This document shows, piece after piece, positions 44,647 to 52,091 of a stretch of DNA of 52,091 nucleotides. Numbering within the stretch: the stretch's first letter is position 1; the number at the start of each line of letters is the position of its first letter. The translations under genes and the position numbers were made by a program. This DNA comes from Nostocales cyanobacterium (GTDB lineage: Bacteria > Cyanobacteriota > Cyanobacteriia > Cyanobacteriales > Nostocaceae), in contig RDXV01000013.1 in the NCBI GenBank assembly GCA_004292695.1, positions 1-52,091 on the forward strand, given 5' to 3'. The notes beneath the pieces were generated by a model. It had not been told where the DNA came from and searched no databases. It saw nothing but the letters and a program-made list of their open reading frames with translations.

Positions 44647-47613
44647 TTAATTGTTCACTGTTTCCGAAGTTTTAAAAATTATCTCCTCCAAAGTTCTCAA
44701 TAAATCTTGCTCATTATAAGGTTTAGAAAAATAAGCTCTCGCCCCTAATTGCATCGCTAATTGACGATGTTTATTACTACTGCGAGATGTTAACATTGCC
44801 ACAGGAATACTCTTTAAATCAACATGAGATTTCACCCTTTCTAAAAAGCTATAACCATCTAATCTGGGCATTTCAATATCACAAATAACAGCTTGTACTT
44901 GCAAACCACTTTCTAATTTTTCCCAAGCATCTTGACCATCTTTAGCCTGTTCTACTTGATAACCGCCTTTTTCCAAAGTTAAAGCTAAATAACGACGGAC
45001 ATTGATAGAGTCATCAACAATTAAAATCATGCCTTTTTTATGATTTTGTATGTTGACAGGTTTAGATTTTTGGGGTTTGAGAAATGCAGTTTTTAACTTA
45101 GTTTTTGGTAATTGATTAGTTTTATGAGGACGTTGATTATTTGTCACCCAAGCAACTAAATCATTAGTATTTACTAAAGGTACTACGCGCCCATCACCCA
45201 AAATTGTACAATTACTAAAACCATCCGGTAAAGGTATATTTCCTTCCACTTGACGAATTGCAACTTCTTGTTCACCCCAACAACGATCTATTTGTACAGC
45301 TATTTGTTGATGATCATGTTTAATAATCAACACACTGCTATTATTAATTTTGCTGGGACTTTCTATTTCTAAATGATTATATTGAGGAGAATTAAATTCA
45401 AAATAATTACCCAAACGCATTAAAGGTAACATTGTATCTTTCCATTTTAAAAATTCCCCACCATCCATTGAAAATACTTGCTCATCTACTAATAATAAAA
45501 TTTCCAAAATTACATCAGTAGGAAATGCTAAAACCATGCGATTATGTAAACCACTACCTATGTCACTTTCTACTAATAAAACTCTAGATACAGATAGGGT
45601 AAATGGTACAGATAAAATAAATGTTGTTCCTACTCCTGATTTGGTATCAACTTTAATATCACCTCTGACAAGTTGTAAATTATTCCGCACTACATCCATC
45701 CCCACACCCCGGCCAGATAAAGCTGTTACTTTTTCCGAAGTAGTAAAACCTGGTTCAAAAATCAATGATACTAATTCTTCTTCACTAGCAGCAGCTATTA
45801 ATGCAGTATCTAAACCCATCGCTACAGCACGTTGACGAATTTTTTCTAAGGAAATACCTTTACCATCATCGCTGATAGTGACAATGGTGCGATCACTACG
45901 ATGAAATCCTTTAATTTCTATTAAACCCTGTTCCGGTTTTCCTAATTTACGCCGAGTGGCAGGATCTTCAATACCATGATCAAAAGCATTTCTTAATAAG
46001 TGCATTAATGGTTCATTTAATGCTTCTAAAATACTTCTTTCAATTAATGTTTTACCACCTTCTATTTTTAACTGAACACTTTTACCATACTCTACATTTA
46101 AGTCACGAATTGCCCTGGGGAAACGCTCTACTAAATCAGATAAGGGGCGCATTCTTACCTGAGTTAATTTTCGCTGCACTTGTTTAGAGGTTTTATTTAA
46201 TTTTCTAGCAATTTGATCAGTATCATCTACACTAATTTGAATATCACTAGCTACCTCTGCTACCTGAACAATTGTTTCCATCATATCCTGAGATAGCAAA
46301 TTTAATTTTTGATACTTTTCTAAATCAAATTCTACGTTATTGTTAATAGCTGTTTCTTGTTCTACTGTAGATGTCAAAGATTCAGAGGGAATAATTTGAT
46401 TAAATATTTTCTCATAACCTGATCTAATTTCTTGGTTTTCTTGATGTAGTGTTTGTACTCTTTGGTTTAAGGATAAAACCAGTTTTCTTAACTTGTCTAA
46501 TTGAGAATTTAAGCCATTGCGCTGAATGATAATATCACCAAATAAATCATTTATTTCCTCTAATTGTTTACTGGGAACTCTAACAGTATTTTCATGAATT
46601 TCTTTATCTTTATGAGAGTTAGTATTATCTCCCTTACGCTCAATGGGTTGATAATCAACTGTAGCTATTTCCTGACTAAAGGCCACATTTGGATCGGGAA
46701 ACTCCACCGCATTAATTTCTGGTGGTAATTCTATTTCTAATGACTCTAAATCAGGAATTAATTCACCGACGAATAAGCTATGATCTTGAGTTTCTGTTTT
46801 TGTCTCAACATTCACTTCTACAGGAGTTTGATTAACAACTGCTCCTAATTCTATATCTGTTGGTAATCTATCTCTTTGATTTGTTAATACTAAAGCTTGC
46901 GATCGCCTCCAACTTTGCAATGCTAACTGAGTAATTTCTAAACATCGTCCAGGCTGTTTCTGTAAATGCTCAATCACTGAATTACAAAGTTGAATAAAAT
47001 TGGGCAATTGTAGCATTTCTCCCAACCCAGCCAACTCTCCAGCCATTACTTCTAATGCAGTTTGTAAATCTTGAGGCGAACTTTTAGTCAACAAAGATTC
47101 TAAATGTTGTAAACATTCTTCCACTTCTGTCTCAAACAACAAAGGTACAATATCTTGACCATCTTCCGATGATAAAAGAGTTGTAATATCCTCTGGTGAA
47201 GGATCACCTAAATGTTGATGTAATTCATCAAATACCGGATAACAAAAAGTTTGTAGCCATTTATCATCTAAAGATTTTCTCTGTGATAATAAATCCACAA
47301 TTTGTCTTAACCAATCAACAGCAGATAATAATAAACTCTGTAAATGAGTATCAATTATCAAAGATTTTTTTCTAGTTTTCAAAACTTTAAAATAATCTTC
47401 TAAACGATGGGCTAAATTACTTAATATCTTAAATCCCATCATCGCTGCACCACCCTTAATAGAATGGGCGGTTCTCATGGCAGCATTAATTTTATCTAAA
47501 TCCAGATGCTTACTCAGATCAATTTCCAAAAGAATACTTTCCAGAGTATTCAAATAATCAGTTGCTTCCTCTAAAAACTGCATCTGAATTTCTAACTCTT
47601 TATCACTGCTCAT
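44647..47613 (-). CDS. CheA-like hybrid histidine kinase of the second chemosensory operon
   Basis: A 988-aa hybrid CheA. The N-terminal Hpt domain carries H50 in RTAHSIKGGAAMMGF, and a second Hpt-like helical region follows (about 150-245). After an acidic linker comes a coiled-coil dimerisation section (about 345-430, LEEINDLFGDIIIQRNGLNSQ...). The ATPase domain has RNAFDHGIED, DDGKGIS and GRGVGMDVV. A CheW-like domain and a C-terminal receiver with D912 (VICDIEMP) complete it. It lacks the helical insertion of the kinase at 7987-11811. It is the last gene of the operon, 75 bases after the receptor gene. The pix-type order suggests an hmp/pil-like motility role. Confidence 0.92.
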   Translation of the reverse strand: MSSDKELEIQMQFLEEATDYLNTLESILLEIDLSKHLDLDKINAAMRTAHSIKGGAAMMGFKILSNLAHRLEDYFKVLKTRKKSLIIDTHLQSLLLSAVDWLRQIVDLLSQRKSLDDKWLQTFCYPVFDELHQHLGDPSPEDITTLLSSEDGQDIVPLLFETEVEECLQHLESLLTKSSPQDLQTALEVMAGELAGLGEMLQLPNFIQLCNSVIEHLQKQPGRCLEITQLALQSWRRSQALVLTNQRDRLPTDIELGAVVNQTPVEVNVETKTETQDHSLFVGELIPDLESLEIELPPEINAVEFPDPNVAFSQEIATVDYQPIERKGDNTNSHKDKEIHENTVRVPSKQLEEINDLFGDIIIQRNGLNSQLDKLRKLVLSLNQRVQTLHQENQEIRSGYEKIFNQIIPSESLTSTVEQETAINNNVEFDLEKYQKLNLLSQDMMETIVQVAEVASDIQISVDDTDQIARKLNKTSKQVQRKLTQVRMRPLSDLVERFPRAIRDLNVEYGKSVQLKIEGGKTLIERSILEALNEPLMHLLRNAFDHGIEDPATRRKLGKPEQGLIEIKGFHRSDRTIVTISDDGKGISLEKIRQRAVAMGLDTALIAAASEEELVSLIFEPGFTTSEKVTALSGRGVGMDVVRNNLQLVRGDIKVDTKSGVGTTFILSVPFTLSVSRVLLVESDIGSGLHNRMVLAFPTDVILEILLLVDEQVFSMDGGEFLKWKDTMLPLMRLGNYFEFNSPQYNHLEIESPSKINNSSVLIIKHDHQQIAVQIDRCWGEQEVAIRQVEGNIPLPDGFSNCTILGDGRVVPLVNTNDLVAWVTNNQRPHKTNQLPKTKLKTAFLKPQKSKPVNIQNHKKGMILIVDDSINVRRYLALTLEKGGYQVEQAKDGQDAWEKLESGLQVQAVICDIEMPRLDGYSFLERVKSHVDLKSIPVAMLTSRSSNKHRQLAMQLGARAYFSKPYNEQDLLRTLEEIIFKTSETVNN

Positions 47614-47688
47614 AAATGATCATCCCTTATCTATTTATTAAATGGACAAACAAAAACCCAACTAAAAATTTTAAAAATGATTTATTAG

Positions 47689-49878
47689 TTAATTAACATT
47701 CCAGTTATCAACCTGATTTTCTAACTGCTGAGAAATATCCGCAGTTTTATGGAAACCATCAGAAATTTGTTGATAATAATTACGGTTATTTTCAGCAATA
47801 GTAACAACATCTGCCATTAATTGATTAATTAACTGTGATGTTTCTGTATGAGATCCAGACACAGTAGCAATTGACTTCACAAAAGTTGCTATTTGCTCCG
47901 ATATATTCACAATTTCATTAAAGTTATTCTTAGCATCAACAACCACCTGTGTACCCTCACATAAATAATTTGCTCCTATTTCCATCCCTTGTACAACTTC
48001 CGTAGTATCTGCTTTCATTTTCTCCACAATTTGTTCTAATTCCTGAATAGCAACCGTACTTCTTGCTGCTAACTCTCCTACCTCTTCAGCAACTACCGCA
48101 AAACCTTGGCCTTCTTCTCCTGCACGAGCAGCTTCAATTCCAGCATTAATCGCTAATAAATTTGTTTGGATGGTAATTTGATTAATTAAGGCGACAACAC
48201 GGGATATTTGTTGAGAATATTCTCCTAATTGTTTAACTTTATTAGCTGTATCATCTACGGTTTGTTGCCAAGTTAAAATATTCTCTGCTGTTAAATCTAT
48301 AGCTGTACCACTTTTATCAGTGTTTTGCTTGACTTGATCAATGACAGGATTAATCTTCTCCGCTTTCTTAGCTAAATCTGCCCACAAATTATTCATATTA
48401 TTCACAATATCTAGAGCATGATTAATATGATCAATTTGTGTATTTCCAGACACTGTTAAATCAATGATAACAGCTTTTTTGTTATCAATTTCTCTATTAA
48501 TTTCTTCAGTGTGATTTTTGACTTGACTGATAATATGTCCTAACTTATCCAGATCAGTATTTAATACCTGATTATCATTGCTAATATCTCCATTTTCACC
48601 TTCATACCTCACATTCAAATCATCATTATTAACTTGCTCAATCTGCTTAACTACCTCTACAATCTGTAAGTTATCTTGTTCTCTTACTTCCTCCTGATCA
48701 GGATGAATATTCTGAATTGTATTCGTACTAGCACTATAATCTTTCATTTCCTCAGCATTAACAGCTATATTTTTTCTGGTAATACTTTCAGTTAGCCAAG
48801 CTACTAACAATGCGGTTAATAACGCCAACAAAGCTGATACATTAGTAACTAGCTTTAAAAAATCTCTCTGTGCTTGAAAAGCAGTTAATCTATCTTTTGC
48901 CAGAATTAATCTCCATTCTAAATCAGGTAAATTACCTAGTTTTTTTAACTGTAAATATGTCACTAACTGAGGACCTTGATAACCTGTTTTCGCCGTTTCT
49001 AAACCTGGCTGATTAACTAAATTAGCTAAACTAGGATATATTACTGTAGCAGTTTGAGCGATTAAATCCCGCTGTGGACTGAGGAAAAACTTACCTTGAT
49101 TATCAATTAAATAATAATCATTTTTAGGATCTAGAAAATTTTTAATTTCATCTGTCAAAATTGCCAAAGATATACGAGTTCTTACCACTGCAACAGTTTT
49201 TCCAGTTCCTACTTCTTTCACAGGTGCAGCTACATAAATAACCGGGGAGTTATTTGCTAAAATTTCTGGACGACTAATCACAGGAGCATTTTTTTGTAAA
49301 ACTTCTTGAAAATACTGGAGATTTTTCTCCTGATTAGTAGCACCTCTCTGTGATTGTAAAATCACATTACCATTCACATCAAATACAGCTATGTGATCAT
49401 AACCTTTATAGGTTTTTACAAACTGATTGAGTAAAGTAGTTTTTTCTACTAGCGTTGTACTTTGAGCAACTTTAGGATTAGTTAAAAATGGTAATTTTGC
49501 CAAAATTTGTATATCACCAAATCTTGTCAACATAAATCTATTAATCACATCACCCAAGCTACGCGCTTGATTTTCTTGGGTTTTGATCACTTGCTGACGA
49601 ATTAAGTTACTTCCCAAATGATAACTAATTGCTCCCATTCCTAAAATCGGCAATGTTCCAATAGCTGCGGAAATTAATATTCCTTTAGGATTAAACTTTA
49701 ACCTTGGTATTATTCCCCAATATTTATTATGTTTATTATTCTGGTTATCATTCTGTTTATTTCCCCTTTCTTTAATTACTGGTTGATGCTGATTATGAGA
49801 TGATTTTTGGATCAAAGTTTTATTATTGTTTTTATTATTATCCTGTTTCTTATAGGTAGTATCGTTTTGATTAGACAT
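47689..49878 (-). CDS. Membrane chemoreceptor with periplasmic Cache domain
   Basis: A 729-aa methyl-accepting-type receptor. The first 55 residues are unusual: asparagine-, lysine- and glutamine-rich low-complexity sequence. TM1 spans about 67-88 ([20 protein letters not shown]). A double-Cache-like sensor domain follows (about 95-345, with [18 protein letters not shown] and [14 protein letters not shown]). TM2 is near 350-375 ([20 protein letters not shown]). The cytoplasmic region ends in an MCP signalling hairpin, [21 protein letters not shown] canonical HAMP is not obvious after TM2. A small-molecule ligand is expected but cannot be named. GAGG precedes the ATG. Confidence 0.9.
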   Translation of the reverse strand: MSNQNDTTYKKQDNNKNNNKTLIQKSSHNQHQPVIKERGNKQNDNQNNKHNKYWGIIPRLKFNPKGILISAAIGTLPILGMGAISYHLGSNLIRQQVIKTQENQARSLGDVINRFMLTRFGDIQILAKLPFLTNPKVAQSTTLVEKTTLLNQFVKTYKGYDHIAVFDVNGNVILQSQRGATNQEKNLQYFQEVLQKNAPVISRPEILANNSPVIYVAAPVKEVGTGKTVAVVRTRISLAILTDEIKNFLDPKNDYYLIDNQGKFFLSPQRDLIAQTATVIYPSLANLVNQPGLETAKTGYQGPQLVTYLQLKKLGNLPDLEWRLILAKDRLTAFQAQRDFLKLVTNVSALLALLTALLVAWLTESITRKNIAVNAEEMKDYSASTNTIQNIHPDQEEVREQDNLQIVEVVKQIEQVNNDDLNVRYEGENGDISNDNQVLNTDLDKLGHIISQVKNHTEEINREIDNKKAVIIDLTVSGNTQIDHINHALDIVNNMNNLWADLAKKAEKINPVIDQVKQNTDKSGTAIDLTAENILTWQQTVDDTANKVKQLGEYSQQISRVVALINQITIQTNLLAINAGIEAARAGEEGQGFAVVAEEVGELAARSTVAIQELEQIVEKMKADTTEVVQGMEIGANYLCEGTQVVVDAKNNFNEIVNISEQIATFVKSIATVSGSHTETSQLINQLMADVVTIAENNRNYYQQISDGFHKTADISQQLENQVDNWNVN

Positions 49879-49931
49879 GAATAAATACCTCTCACACTAA
49901 ATTATCATGAAAATTGTTTTCTAAAAATCAA

Positions 49932-50429
49932 CTAATCGTTTACCAATTGAGAATAATTGACAATATTATTAGCATCTAAAACCAGTAATGTTTCTTCTTT
50001 TTGTTCTACACATCCAGAGAGATAAGGTACTAAGCTGGCTGCTACTTGTCCCACAGGTGAATGAATGTCATCAGCCATGATTTTTGTTGTACCTTTAATT
50101 TCTTGTACCACTAAACCTAACAGATGAGATTCTACTTTAACGACGATAATATTAAATTGCCGATGGTGATATTCTAATCCTTCTAAATTAAATAATTTAG
50201 GTAGATTAATTACCCAAATAATGCGACTACGCCAGTTCATTAATCCTAATACATAAGCTGGCATATTTGGCATTGGTGTCACAGACCCAATCGGTACTAT
50301 TAAAGCCTCCTGGGTATGATTCACTGATAATACAGCAGTAGTTTGCTGATTAATTTGAAACTGCAAATAGCTATTTTCTAAAAAATTACTATTACTGGAA
50401 TAATTTAACTTAATTTGTGAATTTGTCAT
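49932..50429 (-). CDS. CheW-like adaptor of the second chemosensory operon
   Basis: A 165-aa CheW-domain protein that should tie the Cache receptor to the CheA. It shows the central core VLGLMNWRSRIIWVINLPKLF and a later IVVKVESHLLGLVVQEIKG, in the places of the standard CheW strands. It lies 53 bases before the receptor gene and 76 bases after the PATAN regulator. There is no room for a separate CheY gene between them, unlike the first operon. The ATG at 50429 is well placed; the N-terminal 20 residues are a polar extension. Confidence 0.87.
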   Translation of the reverse strand: MTNSQIKLNYSSNSNFLENSYLQFQINQQTTAVLSVNHTQEALIVPIGSVTPMPNMPAYVLGLMNWRSRIIWVINLPKLFNLEGLEYHHRQFNIIVVKVESHLLGLVVQEIKGTTKIMADDIHSPVGQVAASLVPYLSGCVEQKEETLLVLDANNIVNYSQLVND

Positions 50430-50505
50430 GGTAGAAATGCCTGATTTTAACTCTTTTTTACAACAATTTTTATCAATGCTAATTTCATCAATGCTAATTT
50501 ACATA

Positions 50506-51498
50506 TTAGCTAATATGTTTAGATACCATCTTTAGTAATTCTGTCCTGGTAAAAGGTTTTGTTAAATAGCCAGAAGACCTCACTATTTTTGCTTTTGCTT
50601 TATCTACGAATCCTTTTCTACTTGTTACCATAATAATCGGGGTGTTTTTAAATCCTGAATGTTTTCGCAGCAATGAACATAATTCATAACCATCTAAATT
50701 TGGCATTTCTACATCTAACAGAATCAGGTCTGGTTTGCTTCTGATAATTTGCATTAAGGCTTTAATCGGATCGTTAATTGTGACAACAGAAAAGATTTTT
50801 GCATCTAAAAAGTGTTTAATGGCATTGAGAACGGCTTGACTATCATCAATACAGGCAATTGTATATGATGTTTGTTGCAATTCTGATAAGTCATCTTCTC
50901 TGTTTTCTGGCTGCAATTTTTTCTGGTTGATAACAGTGTCTGTTAAGGATTTTTGTCCCTGAATATTTTGCTTCTCTATCAGATTTTGCTGACATTTTGC
51001 AACTATTAATTGCAAGTCTAAATGACAAAATTTTTCTAACTCATTTAAACTATGATTAGCATTTAGGTTATATTTACCAGCTTTTACAGAAATAAACGAT
51101 TCTAAAACTTCTACTGCTATTTCTTCTATCAAAATTCCCGCTTGGGTAGAGGTAATATATTCTTGATTAACTAACCAGCAAATAGCATGATAATCAGCAT
51201 TAGGTATCAATTGACTATGATTTTGATCTCCTAATATCAATCCCATCTGTTGATATGTAGTATGATTAAAAGCAGGAATTTCTGGATTTAATCTATGTAA
51301 ATGACTTTCTAGACGTTCAAAGACTTTATCAGAACAAGTAGCATAAATTAAATTACCCTCTTCTAAATAAATTGACCAGTAAGAAATATCAGTGTATACA
51401 CTTAAACAACCAGCGATTTTCTTTGCTTTTAATTGTGCTAAAAGAGATAAGGGATGTAGCTTGTTAAATAACCTGTTATTACCTAAAGAACTTGTCAT
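50506..51498 (-). CDS. PatA-type response regulator (PATAN + REC) of the second operon
   Basis: First gene of the second chemosensory operon, 330 aa. The N-terminal PATAN region (about 1-200) includes GCLSVYTDISYWSIYLEEGNLIY, which aligns in layout with GKLSVKNSKGLQWGFYYRLG in the regulator at 881-2089. The receiver domain (about 210-329) has CIDDSQA, the phospho-acceptor D262 in LLDVEMP, and the lysine in YLTKP. With no stand-alone CheY next to it, this protein may be the only direct output regulator for the CheA at 44647-47613, apart from that kinase's own receiver. No strong ribosome site precedes the ATG. The name could be hmpA-like or taxP-like; order alone does not decide. Confidence 0.88.
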   Translation of the reverse strand: MTSSLGNNRLFNKLHPLSLLAQLKAKKIAGCLSVYTDISYWSIYLEEGNLIYATCSDKVFERLESHLHRLNPEIPAFNHTTYQQMGLILGDQNHSQLIPNADYHAICWLVNQEYITSTQAGILIEEIAVEVLESFISVKAGKYNLNANHSLNELEKFCHLDLQLIVAKCQQNLIEKQNIQGQKSLTDTVINQKKLQPENREDDLSELQQTSYTIACIDDSQAVLNAIKHFLDAKIFSVVTINDPIKALMQIIRSKPDLILLDVEMPNLDGYELCSLLRKHSGFKNTPIIMVTSRKGFVDKAKAKIVRSSGYLTKPFTRTELLKMVSKHIS

Positions 51499-52091
51499 AA
51501 TTTTGCTTTGACTTTAGATACATGAATAAACTGATGATTGGAATTAGCATTACAAATACATCACAAATATCACAAATTACAAAACATCTAAGTGATGTAA
51601 TTATAAATACAAATTCTGATGTTTTATATCTTCTATGAATACCTAACAATAGCAGCGTTAATTAAAGATTATCAAATCTTAGTCAGTTTGTAGATAGTTG
51701 GCTAACTAACTCACTCATACTGCAATTATCAAACACTTTTGTTAAATAACTCCAAAAATATCAACAAGAAATTATATTCTAAATCGTTAAAAATTTTTAC
51801 TACTGATGGCAACAATTAGTAAAAAATGTCAATTCTCAAACATGACATCAACAAAATTTTCCTGCTGAATACTTAAAGCAAAAATTATTACAGGTAAAAA
51901 ACACCATTATCTAGGGGTTGCTGAGAAAGTCTTTTCGTGGAGGTAGGGAATAGGGAACAGGGAATAGGGAATAGTTTGAGCTATCTGTCATCCCCCCATT
52001 TTGGGATTTCTTGGTTTCAAAATGCACGGTTTTTCAGGTATACCCTTCAAACAAAATTCTGGCACTTTTTTTCCTCTTTATCAACCTCAAA
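51499..52091. other. Right flank: no gene, STRR and possible IS terminus
   Basis: AT-rich promoter space for the second chemosensory operon, then a possible insertion-sequence end, GGGGTTGCTGAGAAAGTC (51914-51931), followed by AGGGAAT heptamers (51943-51973). I see no supportable coding region. The last 100 bases may belong to an element continuing beyond the window. Confidence 0.4.

Noticed and set aside
51914-51931. GGGGTTGCTGAGAAAGTC as the terminus of an insertion sequence
   Set aside because: It resembles known ends, but the partner end and transposase are not in the window, so I do not call an element.

Overview
This window comes from a filamentous, almost certainly heterocyst-forming (Nostocales) cyanobacterium. 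The evidence is a chlB gene, the pipX-pipY-sepF-proC block, cyanobacteriochrome GAF domains whose residue numbering matches Anabaena AnPixJ, many HIP1 palindromes (GCGATCGC), and intergenic arrays of 7-bp short tandem repeats (STRR) such as AGTTATC, ATTCCCT and TGTTCAC. The DNA is AT-rich. I see no rRNA, tRNA, CRISPR array or intact transposase.

Layout. (1) 881-11811, plus strand: a complete phototaxis-type chemosensory operon in pix/ptx order: PATAN response regulator, CheY, CheW, a receptor with six GAF domains, and a hybrid CheA. (2) 12235-14602: a DHH phosphoesterase and a small secreted protein. (3) 14619-19118: an accessory region. It holds a PIN-domain gene with an unknown partner and a truncated antitoxin, a 368-aa orphan bracketed by palindromic repeats, and a compact cassette of small genes ending in a DUF4926-like gene with an in-frame stop. 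(4) 19354-30386: chlB, a Uma2 nuclease, a decayed BsuBI/PstI-type restriction-modification locus, a UPF0182 membrane protein, a CHAT protease with a beta-barrel-like neighbour, and a cyclic-nucleotide-binding protein. (5) 30723-37538: an EF-G paralogue, TPR protein, PsiE protein, HAD phosphatase, GlcN6P deaminase and small unknowns, with two copies of a MITE, each flanked by a perfect 8-bp target duplication. (6) 38437-41277: the conserved nitrogen-control and division block pipX-pipY-sepF-proC. (7) 41436-44618: a CHAT remnant, then a P-type H+-ATPase behind a tiny membrane protein. (8) 44647-51498, minus strand: a second chemosensory operon (PATAN regulator, CheW, Cache-domain receptor, CheA) with no separate CheY.

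How the genes work together. Each chemosensory set should link a sensor array to a CheA and its response regulators, most likely steering type IV pilus-driven gliding. Set 1 reads light through bilin-binding GAF domains in a receptor with no membrane anchor. Set 2 reads a periplasmic ligand through a Cache domain. Neither set has cheR or cheB in the window. The strongest leads are the six-GAF photoreceptor, whose last GAF carries a second cysteine in a DPCL motif; the MITE that inserted exactly at a stop codon; the deletion scar in the restriction gene; and the small unknown-gene cassettes at 14.6-19.1 kb.
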